Source of the DNA: an uncultured Croceitalea sp.
GTDB lineage: Bacteria; Bacteroidota; Bacteroidia; Flavobacteriales; Flavobacteriaceae
Direction of reading: 5' to 3'
Assembly (NCBI GenBank): GCA_947499565.1
Contig: CANMOV010000003.1
Coordinates: 496,001 to 560,000 of the forward strand
Length of the DNA: 64,000 bases
Shown here piece after piece: positions 54,859 to 64,000 of the stretch. The notes below the pieces were generated by a model that did not search any database, was not told the origin of the DNA, and worked only from the letters and a program-made list of their open reading frames with translations. How positions within the stretch are numbered: position 1 is the stretch's first letter; each line of letters opens with the position of its first letter. The position numbers and the translations under genes were made by a program.

Positions 54859-57117
54859 TTAACGAATAACAGTTATGGTTCCTTGGTTTAATGTTTTCCC
54901 CCCGTTTAGTATACGGTAGTAGAAAATCATATTTTGTTTGGTAAACGCTGTAGATGATTGTGGCCAGTTGTTTTGGTAATCCGGTTGATTTAAAACCTCC
55001 TCGCCATTTTCATTATAAATAACTACAGTAATGTCTGGGTCTCTTGAAAATGTATTTGGTAAAACCCATAGGTCGTTTATGCCATCACCATTAGCGGTGA
55101 TTACATTAGGTATAGCAAAATTGTCTCTAAAAGACACCGTAAAACTTCTTGATACTGTACAATTTCCAATAGAGGCTATAAGTAAATAAGTGCCTTCTTC
55201 ACTTAGCGAAACAGAATCTGTGCTAGAGATACGAGTGTTGCTTTCATCATACCACTCATATGCCGAAGCACCAGCCGCAGTTATTGTTTGCGAACTTCCT
55301 TCTTGAAAAATGATATTTTCTTCAGCATCTACGGTAACAATAGACTCGTCAAACTGGATAATTGTGATTTGGTTAGAACGTATTGGGCAACCAGTACGTT
55401 GAACTTGTAATTCGTAAACACCGGTTTCGGTAGTTGTAAGCGCTTGGTCCGTTGTAGAAACTGTACTCCCATCTCTAGACCATGTAAATGTTTCCGAGGT
55501 TAAATCAATATCAGCGGTTAGCGTTACACTATTAATACCATCGCAAAGTGCTAAATCTGTACTTGTTATGGCAACAGTTTCACCACTCGCCAATGTTGCA
55601 TTCATTTCATTTGATGCTGGACTAAAAGAATCTAGACTGCCTTCTAATATATAGTCTCCATTTTCTGATGCAGATGCCAATGAGATAGTATTGCTTGTTT
55701 CTCCTGTAACAGCCGTACCGTTTCTTGTCCATTGATATGAAAAGTCTCCAGATAAATCTGTAGTTACATCGGTTTTTGTTCCATCCGTAGCTACTGCGTT
55801 TATTTGATTTAATGAAAGAACTGCGCTTGTGCTTTCACAAGAAGTATATGAACTTGAAAAAGCAACGACAAATTCAAAGCTTGCAGGTAAAACAGCGGTA
55901 ATATTCTCAGAATCTATGGTGTTTCCGGAGCAAGCACCACCATTTTCAGTAACTCTCACAAAGTATATGCCAACGGCGGCAATGTCTAATGTTGTATTTG
56001 TTTCACCAGTAATAGCTGCTCCATCTTTGTACCACTGATAGGTTGGTGTTGCCGCTGAAGAAGAAACACCTAAGGTTCTAGTTTGGCTTGGTAGTAAAAC
56101 AATATTAGTATCGTTATTTAAGGTAACAGAAAAGTTTCCTGCATCATTAACTGTAATTGCATTTGTAGTTTCGGTGCAGATACCAGAACCTTCAATTTGT
56201 AAAGTATAATCCCCATCAAAATTGGAAGTTGAACTATCTACTGTATAGGAACTATCACCTAAGGTAGGCGAGGTAACTGCGGTTCCGTTTTGAAACCATG
56301 TATATGTCCAGGACGGGTCATTAATGTTGGCAACCAAATCAACAGTCTGGCCTGCACATAAAGTAGTACTAGAGGAAGCTGTAATTGCAATTCCTGAAGA
56401 AGCTGCGGTCTGTATTTCAATGGTGTTGGATAAAGTATTTGCGGACCCAGAACAGTTTGGACCATAATCTATCTCTACAAAGTACATACCATCTTGTGTA
56501 ACCGTAATGGCATTCGTTTTTTCACTTAACAAGGTTCCACTACGATACCAGTTGTAATTATAATTTTCTGGATTGGTAACGTTATGTGTTGCCAGTGTTA
56601 CATTTCCGCTGTTACAGTTTTCGACAACACCCCCGGGTGGAATAGTTCCATCTCCATCCCTACTAATTAGAATAGGACTATTATATCCTATGTAGTACAT
56701 AGAAAAGGCATCGGACTCAGGACTTGTCATCGCTGGGTTTGTGCTTCTAACCCTAAATCGATAACTATCACCTTGCACATCTGTTGCTAAGGAGAAGGTA
56801 AAATCAAAGTCAAAGGTGGTGTTTTGATCAGTTACTCGGTCTAATTCCGTAGCGCTATCAAAATTTCCAGAGGCATCGGAGAGCTCTAGTATAAATTCGT
56901 TTGCGGAATCTACTAGTGGCGGACTCCAAGTAAAATTTACAAAGTATTCGTTAAAACTATCGGACGCGCAGGCAGCAGTCCAAGGCTCTGTTGCTCCAAT
57001 GTTTGTGTTTGGCGCAGGCTCTGGTTTGTTCAACACCTGACCAAAAGCCATTGTGCTGGCAAACACCGCAATACATGCGGTTAGCATAAGTGTTCTACAT
57101 AAGTTTACATCTTTCAT
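54859..57117 (-). CDS. sprC: SprC-like secreted protein with Ig-like domains and type IX C-terminus
   Basis: This 752-residue protein has a signal peptide (LMLTACIAVFASTMAFGQ). An N-terminal fibronectin-like region (about 45-165) is followed by four or five Ig/PKD-like repeats, each with the pattern Y-x-W-(F/Y/S)-x-(N/D/S)-G and a final G-x-Y-x(2)-(V/Q) strand. The C-terminal domain from about 665 (IPNVITANGDGINDLWVLP ... YYRILNGGK ... GTITVIR) is the gliding-motility-associated type IX sorting domain. It is the first gene of the operon ending in sprB and sprF and matches the place of sprC. It is probably exported by the type IX system and assists SprB. Confidence 0.85.
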   Translation of the reverse strand: MKDVNLCRTLMLTACIAVFASTMAFGQVLNKPEPAPNTNIGATEPWTAACASDSFNEYFVNFTWSPPLVDSANEFILELSDASGNFDSATELDRVTDQNTTFDFDFTFSLATDVQGDSYRFRVRSTNPAMTSPESDAFSMYYIGYNSPILISRDGDGTIPPGGVVENCNSGNVTLATHNVTNPENYNYNWYRSGTLLSEKTNAITVTQDGMYFVEIDYGPNCSGSANTLSNTIEIQTAASSGIAITASSSTTLCAGQTVDLVANINDPSWTYTWFQNGTAVTSPTLGDSSYTVDSSTSNFDGDYTLQIEGSGICTETTNAITVNDAGNFSVTLNNDTNIVLLPSQTRTLGVSSSAATPTYQWYKDGAAITGETNTTLDIAAVGIYFVRVTENGGACSGNTIDSENITAVLPASFEFVVAFSSSYTSCESTSAVLSLNQINAVATDGTKTDVTTDLSGDFSYQWTRNGTAVTGETSNTISLASASENGDYILEGSLDSFSPASNEMNATLASGETVAITSTDLALCDGINSVTLTADIDLTSETFTWSRDGSTVSTTDQALTTTETGVYELQVQRTGCPIRSNQITIIQFDESIVTVDAEENIIFQEGSSQTITAAGASAYEWYDESNTRISSTDSVSLSEEGTYLLIASIGNCTVSRSFTVSFRDNFAIPNVITANGDGINDLWVLPNTFSRDPDITVVIYNENGEEVLNQPDYQNNWPQSSTAFTKQNMIFYYRILNGGKTLNQGTITVIR

Positions 57118-57167
57118 AAGGCAATGGTTTAGCTTTGGGGTCGCTTTTCTTGCTTTTCTAAGATTTT

Positions 57168-57190
57168 GAGGCGGCTTATTTCACTGCCTC
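57168..57190 (-). promoter_or_regulatory. Hairpin in the leader of the spr operon
   Basis: GAGGC and GCCTC form a 5-bp stem about 50 bases upstream of the sprC-like start, just downstream of a promoter-like CATATTTG (minus strand, around 57220). The stem is short and has no T-run, so a terminator is unlikely. It could affect mRNA stability or translation. Confidence 0.25.
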
Positions 57191-57337
57191 TGGTGGTAAT
57201 GTTTGTATTCTATTTACAAATATGATTCATATGAAGGGCTAAGGAAATTTATTGTTGTCCATACCCCTAAATATGTTGTGAATTCGTTTTTTTTGTTGGA
57301 GTACATCCTAAAAACGTGCGATACACCGCATTTTTCC

Positions 57338-57345
57338 TACATTTG
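57338..57345 (+). promoter_or_regulatory. -7 box of glnS
   Basis: TACATTTG is an exact TAnnTTTG match ending 19 bases before the ATG at 57365. No TTTG is found at the usual -33 distance. Its location supports starting glnS at 57365 rather than at in-frame codons further upstream. Confidence 0.5.
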
Positions 57346-57364
57346 CGCTTACAAATTAATTCTG

Positions 57365-59050
57365 ATGGAAAAGGCCGAAAAAGCCCTCAATTTTATTGAA
57401 CATATTGTTGAAGAAGATTTAGCAAATAATTACAAGAAAGAAGAATTGCGATTCCGCTTTCCTCCTGAGCCAAATGGGTATTTACACCTAGGTCACGCGA
57501 GCTCAATTTGCTTAAATTTTGGACTAGGAGAAAGCTATAATGCTCCTGTAAATCTTCGTTTTGACGATACGAATCCTGCGAAAGAAGAAAAGGCTTTTGT
57601 AGATGCCATTAAAAGAGATGTAGAATGGCTTGGGTATAAGTGGGATAAAGAGTGCTATGCATCAGACTACTTTCAGGAGCTTTATGATTGGGCTATAATG
57701 CTTATAAAAAGGGGTAAAGCCTATGTGGATAGCCAATCTTCAGATGAAATGGCTCAACAAAAAGGGACGCCAACAGAACCTGGAATTGCTGGACCATATC
57801 GTAACAGGAGTGTTGAAGAAAATTTAGAGCTTTTTGAAAAGATGAAAAATGGGGAGTTTGATGAAGGTATGCATGTGCTTAGGGCTAAGATTGATATGGC
57901 TTCTCCAAATATGTTGATGCGTGATCCTATTCTTTACAGAGTGCTACATAAAGCACATCATAGAACAAATACCGATTGGTGCATTTATCCTATGTACGAT
58001 TGGACACATGGTCAAAGTGATTATTTGGAGCAGGTATCACATTCGTTATGTACTTTAGAATTTTTGCCGCATAGAGCGCTGTATAATTGGTGTTTAGACC
58101 AATTGGTATCAAACGATAAATTGCGCCCTAAACAACGAGAGTTTGCCAGAAGAAACCTAAGCCATACCATAGTTAGTAAGCGAAAACTACTCCGATTAGT
58201 TGAAGAAGGCGTAGTTTCTAGCTGGGACGATCCGCGCATGCCTACAATCTCTGGTTTGCGAAGAAGAGGCTATACTCCGGAGTCAATTCGGAATTTTGCT
58301 GATACTGTTGGAATTGCAAAACGGGAGAACCTAGTAGATGTTTCCTTATTAGAATTTCACGTTCGAGAACATTTAAATAGGATTGCTCCACGCGTAATGG
58401 CAGTTCTAAATCCTTTAAAACTGGTAATTACTAACTACCCGGAAGGAAAAGAGGAATGGGTGGAAACCGAGAATAATCCCGGAGATGAAAATGCTGGAAC
58501 AAGAGAGGTTCCATTTTCTAGGGAATTATATATAGAACAAGAAGATTTTAAAGAAGAGGCTAATCGCAAATTCTTTAGATTAAAATTAGGAGGCGAGGTT
58601 CGTTTAAAAAGCGGCTATATTATTAAAGCCGAATCTTGTACCAAAGATGCGGAAGGTAATATCACAGAAGTTCAATGCACTTATGACCCAAAAAGTAAAA
58701 GTGGAAGTGGAACAGAAGAAAGCTTGCGTAAAGTAAAAGGCACACTACATTGGGTTTCAATAAAACATGCAATAGAAGCTGAAGTTCGTTTGTATGATAG
58801 ATTATTTAATGATGAAAATCCAGACGGTCATAAAGACAAAGATTTCATGGAGTTTGTAAACCCAAATTCTCTTACTACTATAACAGGATATTTGGAACCA
58901 AATTTAAAAGATGTTAAAGCTGGGGAAAGATTTCAATTTCAGCGTTTGGGTTATTTTAATGTGGATACCGATTCGACCTCTGAAAATTTAGTTTTTAATA
59001 GAACGGTTGGCTTAAGAGATACTTGGGCAAAAATTCAGCAAAAGAACTGA
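57365..59050 (+). CDS. glnS: Glutamine-tRNA ligase
   Basis: This 561-residue class I synthetase charges tRNA-Gln. It has the GlnRS/GluRS N-terminus RFPPEPNGYLHLGHASSI (HIGH as HLGH, 41-44), NLRFDDTNP, and the KMSKS equivalent VSKRKL, with DDPRMPTISGLRRRGYTP marking the GlnRS type. The anticodon-binding domains fill the C-terminal 220 residues. The ATG at 57365 is chosen because it gives the family N-terminus and lies after a promoter box. Its presence implies direct charging of Gln. Confidence 0.97.
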   Translation: MEKAEKALNFIEHIVEEDLANNYKKEELRFRFPPEPNGYLHLGHASSICLNFGLGESYNAPVNLRFDDTNPAKEEKAFVDAIKRDVEWLGYKWDKECYASDYFQELYDWAIMLIKRGKAYVDSQSSDEMAQQKGTPTEPGIAGPYRNRSVEENLELFEKMKNGEFDEGMHVLRAKIDMASPNMLMRDPILYRVLHKAHHRTNTDWCIYPMYDWTHGQSDYLEQVSHSLCTLEFLPHRALYNWCLDQLVSNDKLRPKQREFARRNLSHTIVSKRKLLRLVEEGVVSSWDDPRMPTISGLRRRGYTPESIRNFADTVGIAKRENLVDVSLLEFHVREHLNRIAPRVMAVLNPLKLVITNYPEGKEEWVETENNPGDENAGTREVPFSRELYIEQEDFKEEANRKFFRLKLGGEVRLKSGYIIKAESCTKDAEGNITEVQCTYDPKSKSGSGTEESLRKVKGTLHWVSIKHAIEAEVRLYDRLFNDENPDGHKDKDFMEFVNPNSLTTITGYLEPNLKDVKAGERFQFQRLGYFNVDTDSTSENLVFNRTVGLRDTWAKIQQKN

Positions 59051-59345
59051 GAGCGGTTGTTTTGGAGGAAAAACCTTCTTATAACAAATGCTTATAGCAT
59101 ATAATATATCAATCGGTATTTTCTATTAAAACAGCATTCTTAGCAGCCCTCCATTTGACCTTTCTTTTTTAAATAGACACAATGTATGTGTGGATAGTAG
59201 ATAATGGAAAGAAGGGCTTTATTTGCGATTTTGAACTAGATTCAAAATGTTTTTTGTTTTTTCTCCTTAAGGAATTAAATATTTTACCATGCACGTATGG
59301 AATAGCAATTTTTTTCGTCTTATTCTTATGTAGAATAAAACGGCA

Positions 59346-60626
59346 ATGCGAAAACTTACTTTTATACTAGCAGCACTTTTAGCTTTTGGTCATTTGAGTG
59401 CCCAAGATGAGAAAATTGTAAAAATTGAATTCGAAGGATTAAAACGCACAAAAGAAGCTTTTCTAAAACGTTTGATAAAAACAAAGGAAGGAGCTGCATA
59501 TGATTCGCTATTGGTTGTTAAAGATGTAGAACGATTAAATAGGCTTACAGGTATTGCCAAGGCAATAGCAACAATTGCTGAGCAAAATGGGGAGACTATT
59601 GTAAAATATACTATAGACGAAAATTTTACCATAATCCCGGGACCACGCATTTCTACAGCTAGCGATGGTAGTTTTGCTTATCAACTTTCACTGTTCGAAT
59701 TTAATTTTTTGGGAAATGGACAATTGTTAGGAGCTTCTTTCCAAAGAAATGTTTTTAATTCTTTTTCTGCATTTTGGGAACACCCCTTTCTTTTTAGTGA
59801 CAAAGTGGGGTTTGGACTTAACTATCAAAACATTACAAGAGAAGAGCCTGTTTTTTTTGATGATGGGAAGAAAGATTACCGATTTAACTCTAGGATGATA
59901 GAAGGAAAATTCCTTTTTAATTTTGACTTTAATAATGAAGTGGAATTAGGTGTTGTTTTGGTTGATGAAGCCTATACTTTTGAAGGGGATGATATCATCC
60001 CTGGAAGACCCGTAAACCTTAATGCAGATAAATTGTTTTATCGGGCAAACTACAGATATGTAGATATAGATATCGACTACCAATATTTTGATGGTTTCCA
60101 GAGTGAATTTACCGGACAGTATATCCAATTTCAAAACGGAAATGCGGCCGGAGAAGATTTTTTAAATGATTTCTTATCCTTACGAAACGATTTTATCTAT
60201 TATAAGAAACTTGGAGATAAAGGAAACTGGGCAAATAGATTAAGACTTGCCGCGGCTATAGGAAATGAAGATTCGCCATTTGCTCCTTTTACTTTAGATA
60301 ACCAATTAAATATAAGAGGGGTAGGAAATGTTATTGATCGTGGTACTGCCGCTATTGTTTTGAATACGGAGTATAGACATACGCTCTATGAAAAAGGATG
60401 GTTTGTATTGCAAAGCAATGCTTTTATGGACCTTGGTTCATGGCGTAATCCAGGAGAAGATTTTTCACAGCTTTTTGACGGTACTTCAACGAGGTTATAT
60501 CCGGGTCTAGGGATTCGTTTTATCCACAAAAAAATATTTAATGCAGTTTTTAGATTGGATTATGGCATTGGCATTGGAAACGACACCACTAATGGCATTG
60601 TATTTGGCATAGGACAATACTTCTAA
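59346..60626 (+). CDS. BamA/TamA-family outer membrane protein, short form
   Basis: This 426-residue protein has a signal peptide (FILAALLAFGHLSAQ). One POTRA-like domain (about 25-105: KIVKIEFEGLKRTKEAFLKRLI) precedes a barrel of the Omp85 type (about 115-426), ending NGIVFGIGQYF. BamA itself has several POTRA domains, so this is a specialised small relative, perhaps assembling or secreting particular surface proteins. The gene stands alone between glnS and a terminator. Confidence 0.85.
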   Translation: MRKLTFILAALLAFGHLSAQDEKIVKIEFEGLKRTKEAFLKRLIKTKEGAAYDSLLVVKDVERLNRLTGIAKAIATIAEQNGETIVKYTIDENFTIIPGPRISTASDGSFAYQLSLFEFNFLGNGQLLGASFQRNVFNSFSAFWEHPFLFSDKVGFGLNYQNITREEPVFFDDGKKDYRFNSRMIEGKFLFNFDFNNEVELGVVLVDEAYTFEGDDIIPGRPVNLNADKLFYRANYRYVDIDIDYQYFDGFQSEFTGQYIQFQNGNAAGEDFLNDFLSLRNDFIYYKKLGDKGNWANRLRLAAAIGNEDSPFAPFTLDNQLNIRGVGNVIDRGTAAIVLNTEYRHTLYEKGWFVLQSNAFMDLGSWRNPGEDFSQLFDGTSTRLYPGLGIRFIHKKIFNAVFRLDYGIGIGNDTTNGIVFGIGQYF

Positions 60627-60733
60627 TCGCAGGACGATAGTCAAGGGTTTAATTATCAGAGACTTGCCTTGAAATGAATTTACTTCTTACGGAAATGTGT
60701 CCCCGTATCTTTAGGCTGGAGTTGTTAATTCTG

Positions 60734-60767
60734 AAAGCCCTGATAATTTTATATAATCAGGGCTTTT
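60734..60767. terminator. Bidirectional terminator between convergent genes
   Basis: Arms AAAGCCCTGAT and ATCAGGGCTTT pair perfectly around an 11-base AT loop and are flanked by a T-run. It lies between the stops of the BamA-like gene and the SPFH gene and can serve both. Confidence 0.85.
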
Positions 60768-60795
60768 GAAAGAGTTTAAGGTAAAACCTAAACCT

Positions 60796-61728
60796 TTATT
60801 TACTATCCTTTTTTGGCGTGTTGGTTTTCTTCATAGACTCTCCAATCATATTGCTCGCCGTAAATGATGCAACCATATTATTTAGCATATCGCTACCCGC
60901 TTGCGGAGAATTTGGTAGAAGAATCAAATTTGTATTGGTTTCTTCGCCGATAGATTGTAGCGTATCGTAATGTTGCGTCACTACAATAAGTGCAGAAGCC
61001 TCTTGCGAATTAATACCAACTTTATTTAATACCTCAACAGACTCTTCTAATCCGCGAGCAATTTCACGACGTTGGTCTGCGATACCTTGTCCTTGTAAAC
61101 GCTTGCTTTCGGCTTCTGCCTTTGCTTTTTCTACAATAAGAATACGTGCGGCATCACCTTCAAACTGTGCGGCAATTTTTTCACGTTCAGAAGCATTAAT
61201 TCTGTTCATCGCCTCTTTTACTTGAGCATCTGGATCAATGTCTGTTACCAAAGTCTTTATAATGTCGTACCCATATTCCAACATCGCGTCCTGCAATTCT
61301 CCTTTAACGGCAATGGCAATATCATCCTTTTTTACAAAAACATCATCCAATTTCATTTTAGGCACTTCTGCACGTACCACATCAAAAACATAAGAAGTAA
61401 TTTGATCATGCGGATATTCTAATTGATAAAAAGCATCATAGACCTTACTTTTAATAACCACATACTGTACAGATACTTTTAGCTTTACAAAAACATCATC
61501 TAAGGTTTTTGTTTCTATAATTACATCCAATTGTTGAATCTTAAGACCAACCCTAGCTGCGATTCGTTGTACAAACGGAACTTTAAATTGAATGCCAGAT
61601 TGTCTAACACTGGTAAATTTCCCAAAGGTTTCAATAATTACAGCCGTCTGTTGCTTTACAATAAATACCCCAGAAAGAATGGTAAGAACGACGAAAAATG
61701 CTACTGGAATCCAAATATAACTTCCCAT
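60796..61728 (-). CDS. SPFH/Band 7 membrane protein (stomatin-like)
   Basis: This 310-residue protein has one N-terminal membrane segment (IWIPVAFFVVLTILSGVFIV) and an SPFH domain (about 25-200) with VRQSGIQFKVPFVQRIAARVGLKIQQLD. A coiled-coil region (about 175-240) contains AMNRINASEREKIAAQFEGDAA and the KAEAESKRLQGQGIADQR segment. Such proteins build ring-like scaffolds in membranes and influence protease or lipid organisation. No NfeD partner is adjacent, unlike in many stomatin operons. Confidence 0.92.
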   Translation of the reverse strand: MGSYIWIPVAFFVVLTILSGVFIVKQQTAVIIETFGKFTSVRQSGIQFKVPFVQRIAARVGLKIQQLDVIIETKTLDDVFVKLKVSVQYVVIKSKVYDAFYQLEYPHDQITSYVFDVVRAEVPKMKLDDVFVKKDDIAIAVKGELQDAMLEYGYDIIKTLVTDIDPDAQVKEAMNRINASEREKIAAQFEGDAARILIVEKAKAEAESKRLQGQGIADQRREIARGLEESVEVLNKVGINSQEASALIVVTQHYDTLQSIGEETNTNLILLPNSPQAGSDMLNNMVASFTASNMIGESMKKTNTPKKDSK

Positions 61729-61860
61729 AATAATAGTGTTTTTAGTTTATGTGTTTAAAATACAAAAGAGAGTAATAGATATGTCGCTTTTTATTAAGAA
61801 TTGTTACAATTAGGTGATATTGTGTATCTTCCAACAGCAGTTCCCCTATAAATTTTCGAT

Positions 61861-62577
61861 ATGAAGAAGTATTCAAAACTGCACTTATGGATGATAGGCA
61901 TTATGCTTCTTGTTCAGGCTACCATTTTCAACTATTACTGGCCTAGTTTTAGTTCTAAAACCTGGGAATTTCATTTTCATTATTGGCTCGTTACGGCATG
62001 GTTTGTTTTTTTAATTATTCAACCCTATTTAGCTGTCACTGGCAAAATAGAAAAGCATAAAACATGGGGAATAATAGGTTTTCTAATTGCTGGTGGCGCA
62101 ATTTTTACTGGGTTCAGTTTGCTTGATTATCCTTTACGACTAATTGAGAATTTAACTCCAGACAGACCTGGACCACCTGTCGGCTTTTATTATGGAACGC
62201 TGGTTGTTGAATTCGTTTTAATGGCAGCATTTACTTATGCAATTATTAAAGGAATCATCCACAGAAAAAATCTAAAAGAGCATTCTTGGTGGTTGATTGC
62301 CAGCGCTTTTTATATGATGATGCCGGCCGTTGGTAGAGGAATGATTGTTTTCTGGAGAGCCACTCTCCCACCAGAAAAACTTAATCCATTATTGATAACA
62401 CTCTCTGCTGAGCTAATTTATATTCCGCTGTTTTTGCTCTTTGCCCATAAGTTTGGAAAAATAAAGCATCAAGCTACATTTATAGGTCTTCTGTTGGCGC
62501 TAGTTCGTGCTTTAAGATTTCCAATTGGCTCTTTGGAAGGAGTACAAGAATTTTTAAAGGCATTTATTCAATATTGA
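61861..62577 (+). CDS. Unrecognised polytopic membrane protein
   Basis: This 238-residue protein has about seven hydrophobic segments (starting HLWMIGIMLLVQATIF) and many aromatic and His residues in the membrane parts (FHFHYWLVTAWFVFL). I do not recognise a family. The reading frame and strong membrane pattern support a real gene. It stands alone, divergent from the SPFH gene with 132 bp between them, and has no clear operon partner. Function unknown. Confidence 0.75.
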   Translation: MKKYSKLHLWMIGIMLLVQATIFNYYWPSFSSKTWEFHFHYWLVTAWFVFLIIQPYLAVTGKIEKHKTWGIIGFLIAGGAIFTGFSLLDYPLRLIENLTPDRPGPPVGFYYGTLVVEFVLMAAFTYAIIKGIIHRKNLKEHSWWLIASAFYMMMPAVGRGMIVFWRATLPPEKLNPLLITLSAELIYIPLFLLFAHKFGKIKHQATFIGLLLALVRALRFPIGSLEGVQEFLKAFIQY

Positions 62578-62826
62578 AGCTTTGCTGGACTTAGATTTTA
62601 TCATATGAATATAAATTTTAAGTTATCTTTTGACCATAAATCTATTGGAAGGAAAAGACTCTAACATTAAATTCCCGAAGCTATTTTGTTTATTCCAAAA
62701 AGACTAGCAAGAGATAGTAGGTGAACCAAAAGAATTTGTATGTTGCAGTTGAAATTTAACGAATTTATAACAGCTATCCCCTTAGGGTAAAGCACTTTTT
62801 AATTGTTTTGTTGAAAACACCGAAAA

Positions 62827-63222
62827 ATGAAAAAAGCAATTTTTATTGTATTAGTCTTTTTATGTATGTTAAGCTGTGATCCAGTTTCAGATATGGAGGC
62901 TAATATTGAAAATTTGACATCCGAAGCTCTTACCATTGAATTTGTTTCATCCATTGAAGAGCTTAGAAAGACTTTGGAAGTAGCCCCTAATGAAATTGAG
63001 CTTTTTCAGGAAGGTTTCGATATTGGCAGCACTTTTCTAGAGCCTTCATTGGTAGACTATGACTCCGTAGTTGTAAAAAATCGGGCAGAACAAATTCTTA
63101 AAGTGTATAAACCAAATAGTTCAGGTAAAAATATTTACAACATAGCCGAATGGAATTCCAGTGAGCCCTCAAAAAGATTTTTTAAATACGAATACGAAAT
63201 ACGGGATGAAGATTTGGAGTAG
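62827..63222 (+). CDS. Small lipoprotein of unknown function
   Basis: This 131-residue protein has a lipoprotein signal (FIVLVFLCMLSCD; lipobox LSC with Cys17 followed by Asp). The mature part is acidic, with short strand-like stretches (ALTIEFVSSIEEL) and no known domain. Asp after the acylated Cys may affect sorting, as in some bacteria. It is likely a periplasmic or surface accessory protein. Function unknown. Confidence 0.7.
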   Translation: MKKAIFIVLVFLCMLSCDPVSDMEANIENLTSEALTIEFVSSIEELRKTLEVAPNEIELFQEGFDIGSTFLEPSLVDYDSVVVKNRAEQILKVYKPNSSGKNIYNIAEWNSSEPSKRFFKYEYEIRDEDLE

Positions 63223-63277
63223 AATATACCTATTGATTAAAGGGAAGTTATATTCATCAATTTGAGTGATTTGGGCC

Positions 63278-64000
63278 TTATCCTAAAACAGATAAGGCTT
63301 TGTTAATCCTCTTGGAACATTCTTCTTTTCCTAGCATCGCTAAAATATCAAACAAATGCGGTCCTTTTAAATCACCTACAATAACCAAACGCAAAGGCCC
63401 CATTACTTTTCCAAAAGAAAGTTCACTCTCGGTAATCCATGTTTTAATGTTGGTTTCTAGATTTACGGAAGTAAAATCTTTAGTAGCTTCAATGATTTCA
63501 GCTACTTTTTGCATTAGTTGTGACGTGTCTTCTTTCCACTGTTTTTTAACAGGCTTTTCAGCATAGCTCTTTGGCGCTTCAAAAAAGTAGTTTCCTAAAT
63601 CCCAAAGGTCCGCGGGGAAGTCCGCCCGCTCTTTTATTAACCCAACTACTTTTTCAATATAATCGTCGTCGAAAGAGATTTCGACAGAGCTCAACCTGAC
63701 ATCCATTTTAAACAAATCCGCTAACTCCGCATCACTTTTGGTCTGTAAGTATTGATGATTATACCATTTAGTTTTATCTGGGTCAAAACGAGCACCAGAT
63801 TTGTTTACACGCTCTAGACTAAAAGTATTTACCAAATCTTCCAGAGAAAACAGTTCTTGCTCTGTTCCAGGATTCCAACCCAACATGGCTAAAAAGTTGA
63901 CCATAGCTTCAGGGAAATATCCTGCTTCACGATAGCCTTGAGAATCGTTCCACGATAATGGAAAAACAGGAAAACCTCCTTTTTCACCATCACGCTTACT
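63278..64000 (-). CDS. gltX: Glutamyl-tRNA synthetase, C-terminal part
   Basis: The gene enters from the right edge; 240 C-terminal residues are visible. At the edge the KMSKS-type loop (SKRDGEKGGFPVFPLSW) is present, followed by GYREAGYFPEAMVNFLAMLGWNPG, the typical GluRS continuation (given in parts: GYREAGYFPEAM, NFLAMLGWNPG). The anticodon-binding domain follows to the stop. A Met at 63904 is internal, not a start. A GCCTTATC/GATAAGGC hairpin overlaps the stop region. Confidence 0.95.
   Translation of the reverse strand, partial: SKRDGEKGGFPVFPLSWNDSQGYREAGYFPEAMVNFLAMLGWNPGTEQELFSLEDLVNTFSLERVNKSGARFDPDKTKWYNHQYLQTKSDAELADLFKMDVRLSSVEISFDDDYIEKVVGLIKERADFPADLWDLGNYFFEAPKSYAEKPVKKQWKEDTSQLMQKVAEIIEATKDFTSVNLETNIKTWITESELSFGKVMGPLRLVIVGDLKGPHLFDILAMLGKEECSKRINKALSVLG

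Noticed and set aside
57203-57364. Longer N-terminus for glnS
   Set aside because: The extra residues are not GlnRS-like and the predicted promoter box lies at 57338-57345, downstream of that start.
59182-59370. Possible 62-residue protein between glnS and the BamA-like gene
   Set aside because: It overlaps the start of the BamA-like gene in another frame and has no family, promoter or ribosome-binding support. The 295-bp gap otherwise shows only a small ATGCT/AGCAT palindrome near 59090.
63275-63298. Terminator at the gltX stop (GCCTTATC/GATAAGGC)
   Set aside because: No T-run follows on the minus strand. It could weakly serve plus-strand transcripts, but support is too thin to list.

Overview
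The window is chromosomal DNA of a marine-type gliding Bacteroidetes, most likely a member of the Flavobacteriaceae. Three things point there: AT-rich DNA; promoters of the Bacteroidetes form (TTTG, about 19 bases, then TAnnTTTG) with few Shine-Dalgarno sites; and a type IX secretion/gliding gene set with PorP/SprF proteins, an SprB-type giant adhesin and gliding-type C-terminal domains. No phage, transposon, rRNA operon or CRISPR array was seen.

Left part (1-12000): the N-terminus of a regulator with a two-component-propeller domain, an AraC regulator, a CAT-anticodon tRNA, methylmalonyl-CoA epimerase, rbfA, a LolE-type ABC permease and dusB. A compact cassette follows at 5020-7522: a degenerate Lgt-like membrane protein, a radical SAM enzyme resembling the archaeal tetraether-lipid synthase (Tes/MJ0619) family, and two tandem tiny membrane proteins. 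After that come a TonB-receptor-like outer-membrane protein and lepA.

Middle part (11880-32500): a LuxR-type response regulator overlapping a 7TM sensor kinase, then two paralogous secreted/outer-membrane proteins, each preceded by the same 61-bp promoter-bearing repeat. Next are a cation/proton antiporter, an MBL hydrolase, a subtilisin-like lipoprotein, an M1 peptidase, rnpA, a CtpA-type protease, a secreted alpha/beta hydrolase, a cytosine-5 methyltransferase paired with a small PD-(D/E)XK endonuclease candidate, a GNAT protein, a SulP transporter, a CDF metal exporter and rpiB.

Right part (32500-64000): a 595-bp very AT-rich gap, rnr, a GIN-domain protein, a LysE transporter, tRNA-Cys and folB. 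Then comes a 20-kb minus-strand operon resembling sprC-sprD-sprB-sprF of Flavobacterium johnsoniae, including a 4830-residue adhesin with about 41 SprB repeats. The window ends with glnS, a small BamA-like protein, an SPFH protein, two unrecognised membrane/lipoprotein genes and the 3' part of gltX.

Most genes are housekeeping or typical flavobacterial genes. The least explained parts are the Lgt-like/Tes-like cassette, the duplicated promoter-OMP unit, the restriction-modification pair placed directly behind a secreted hydrolase, and unusual domains inside the spr operon.
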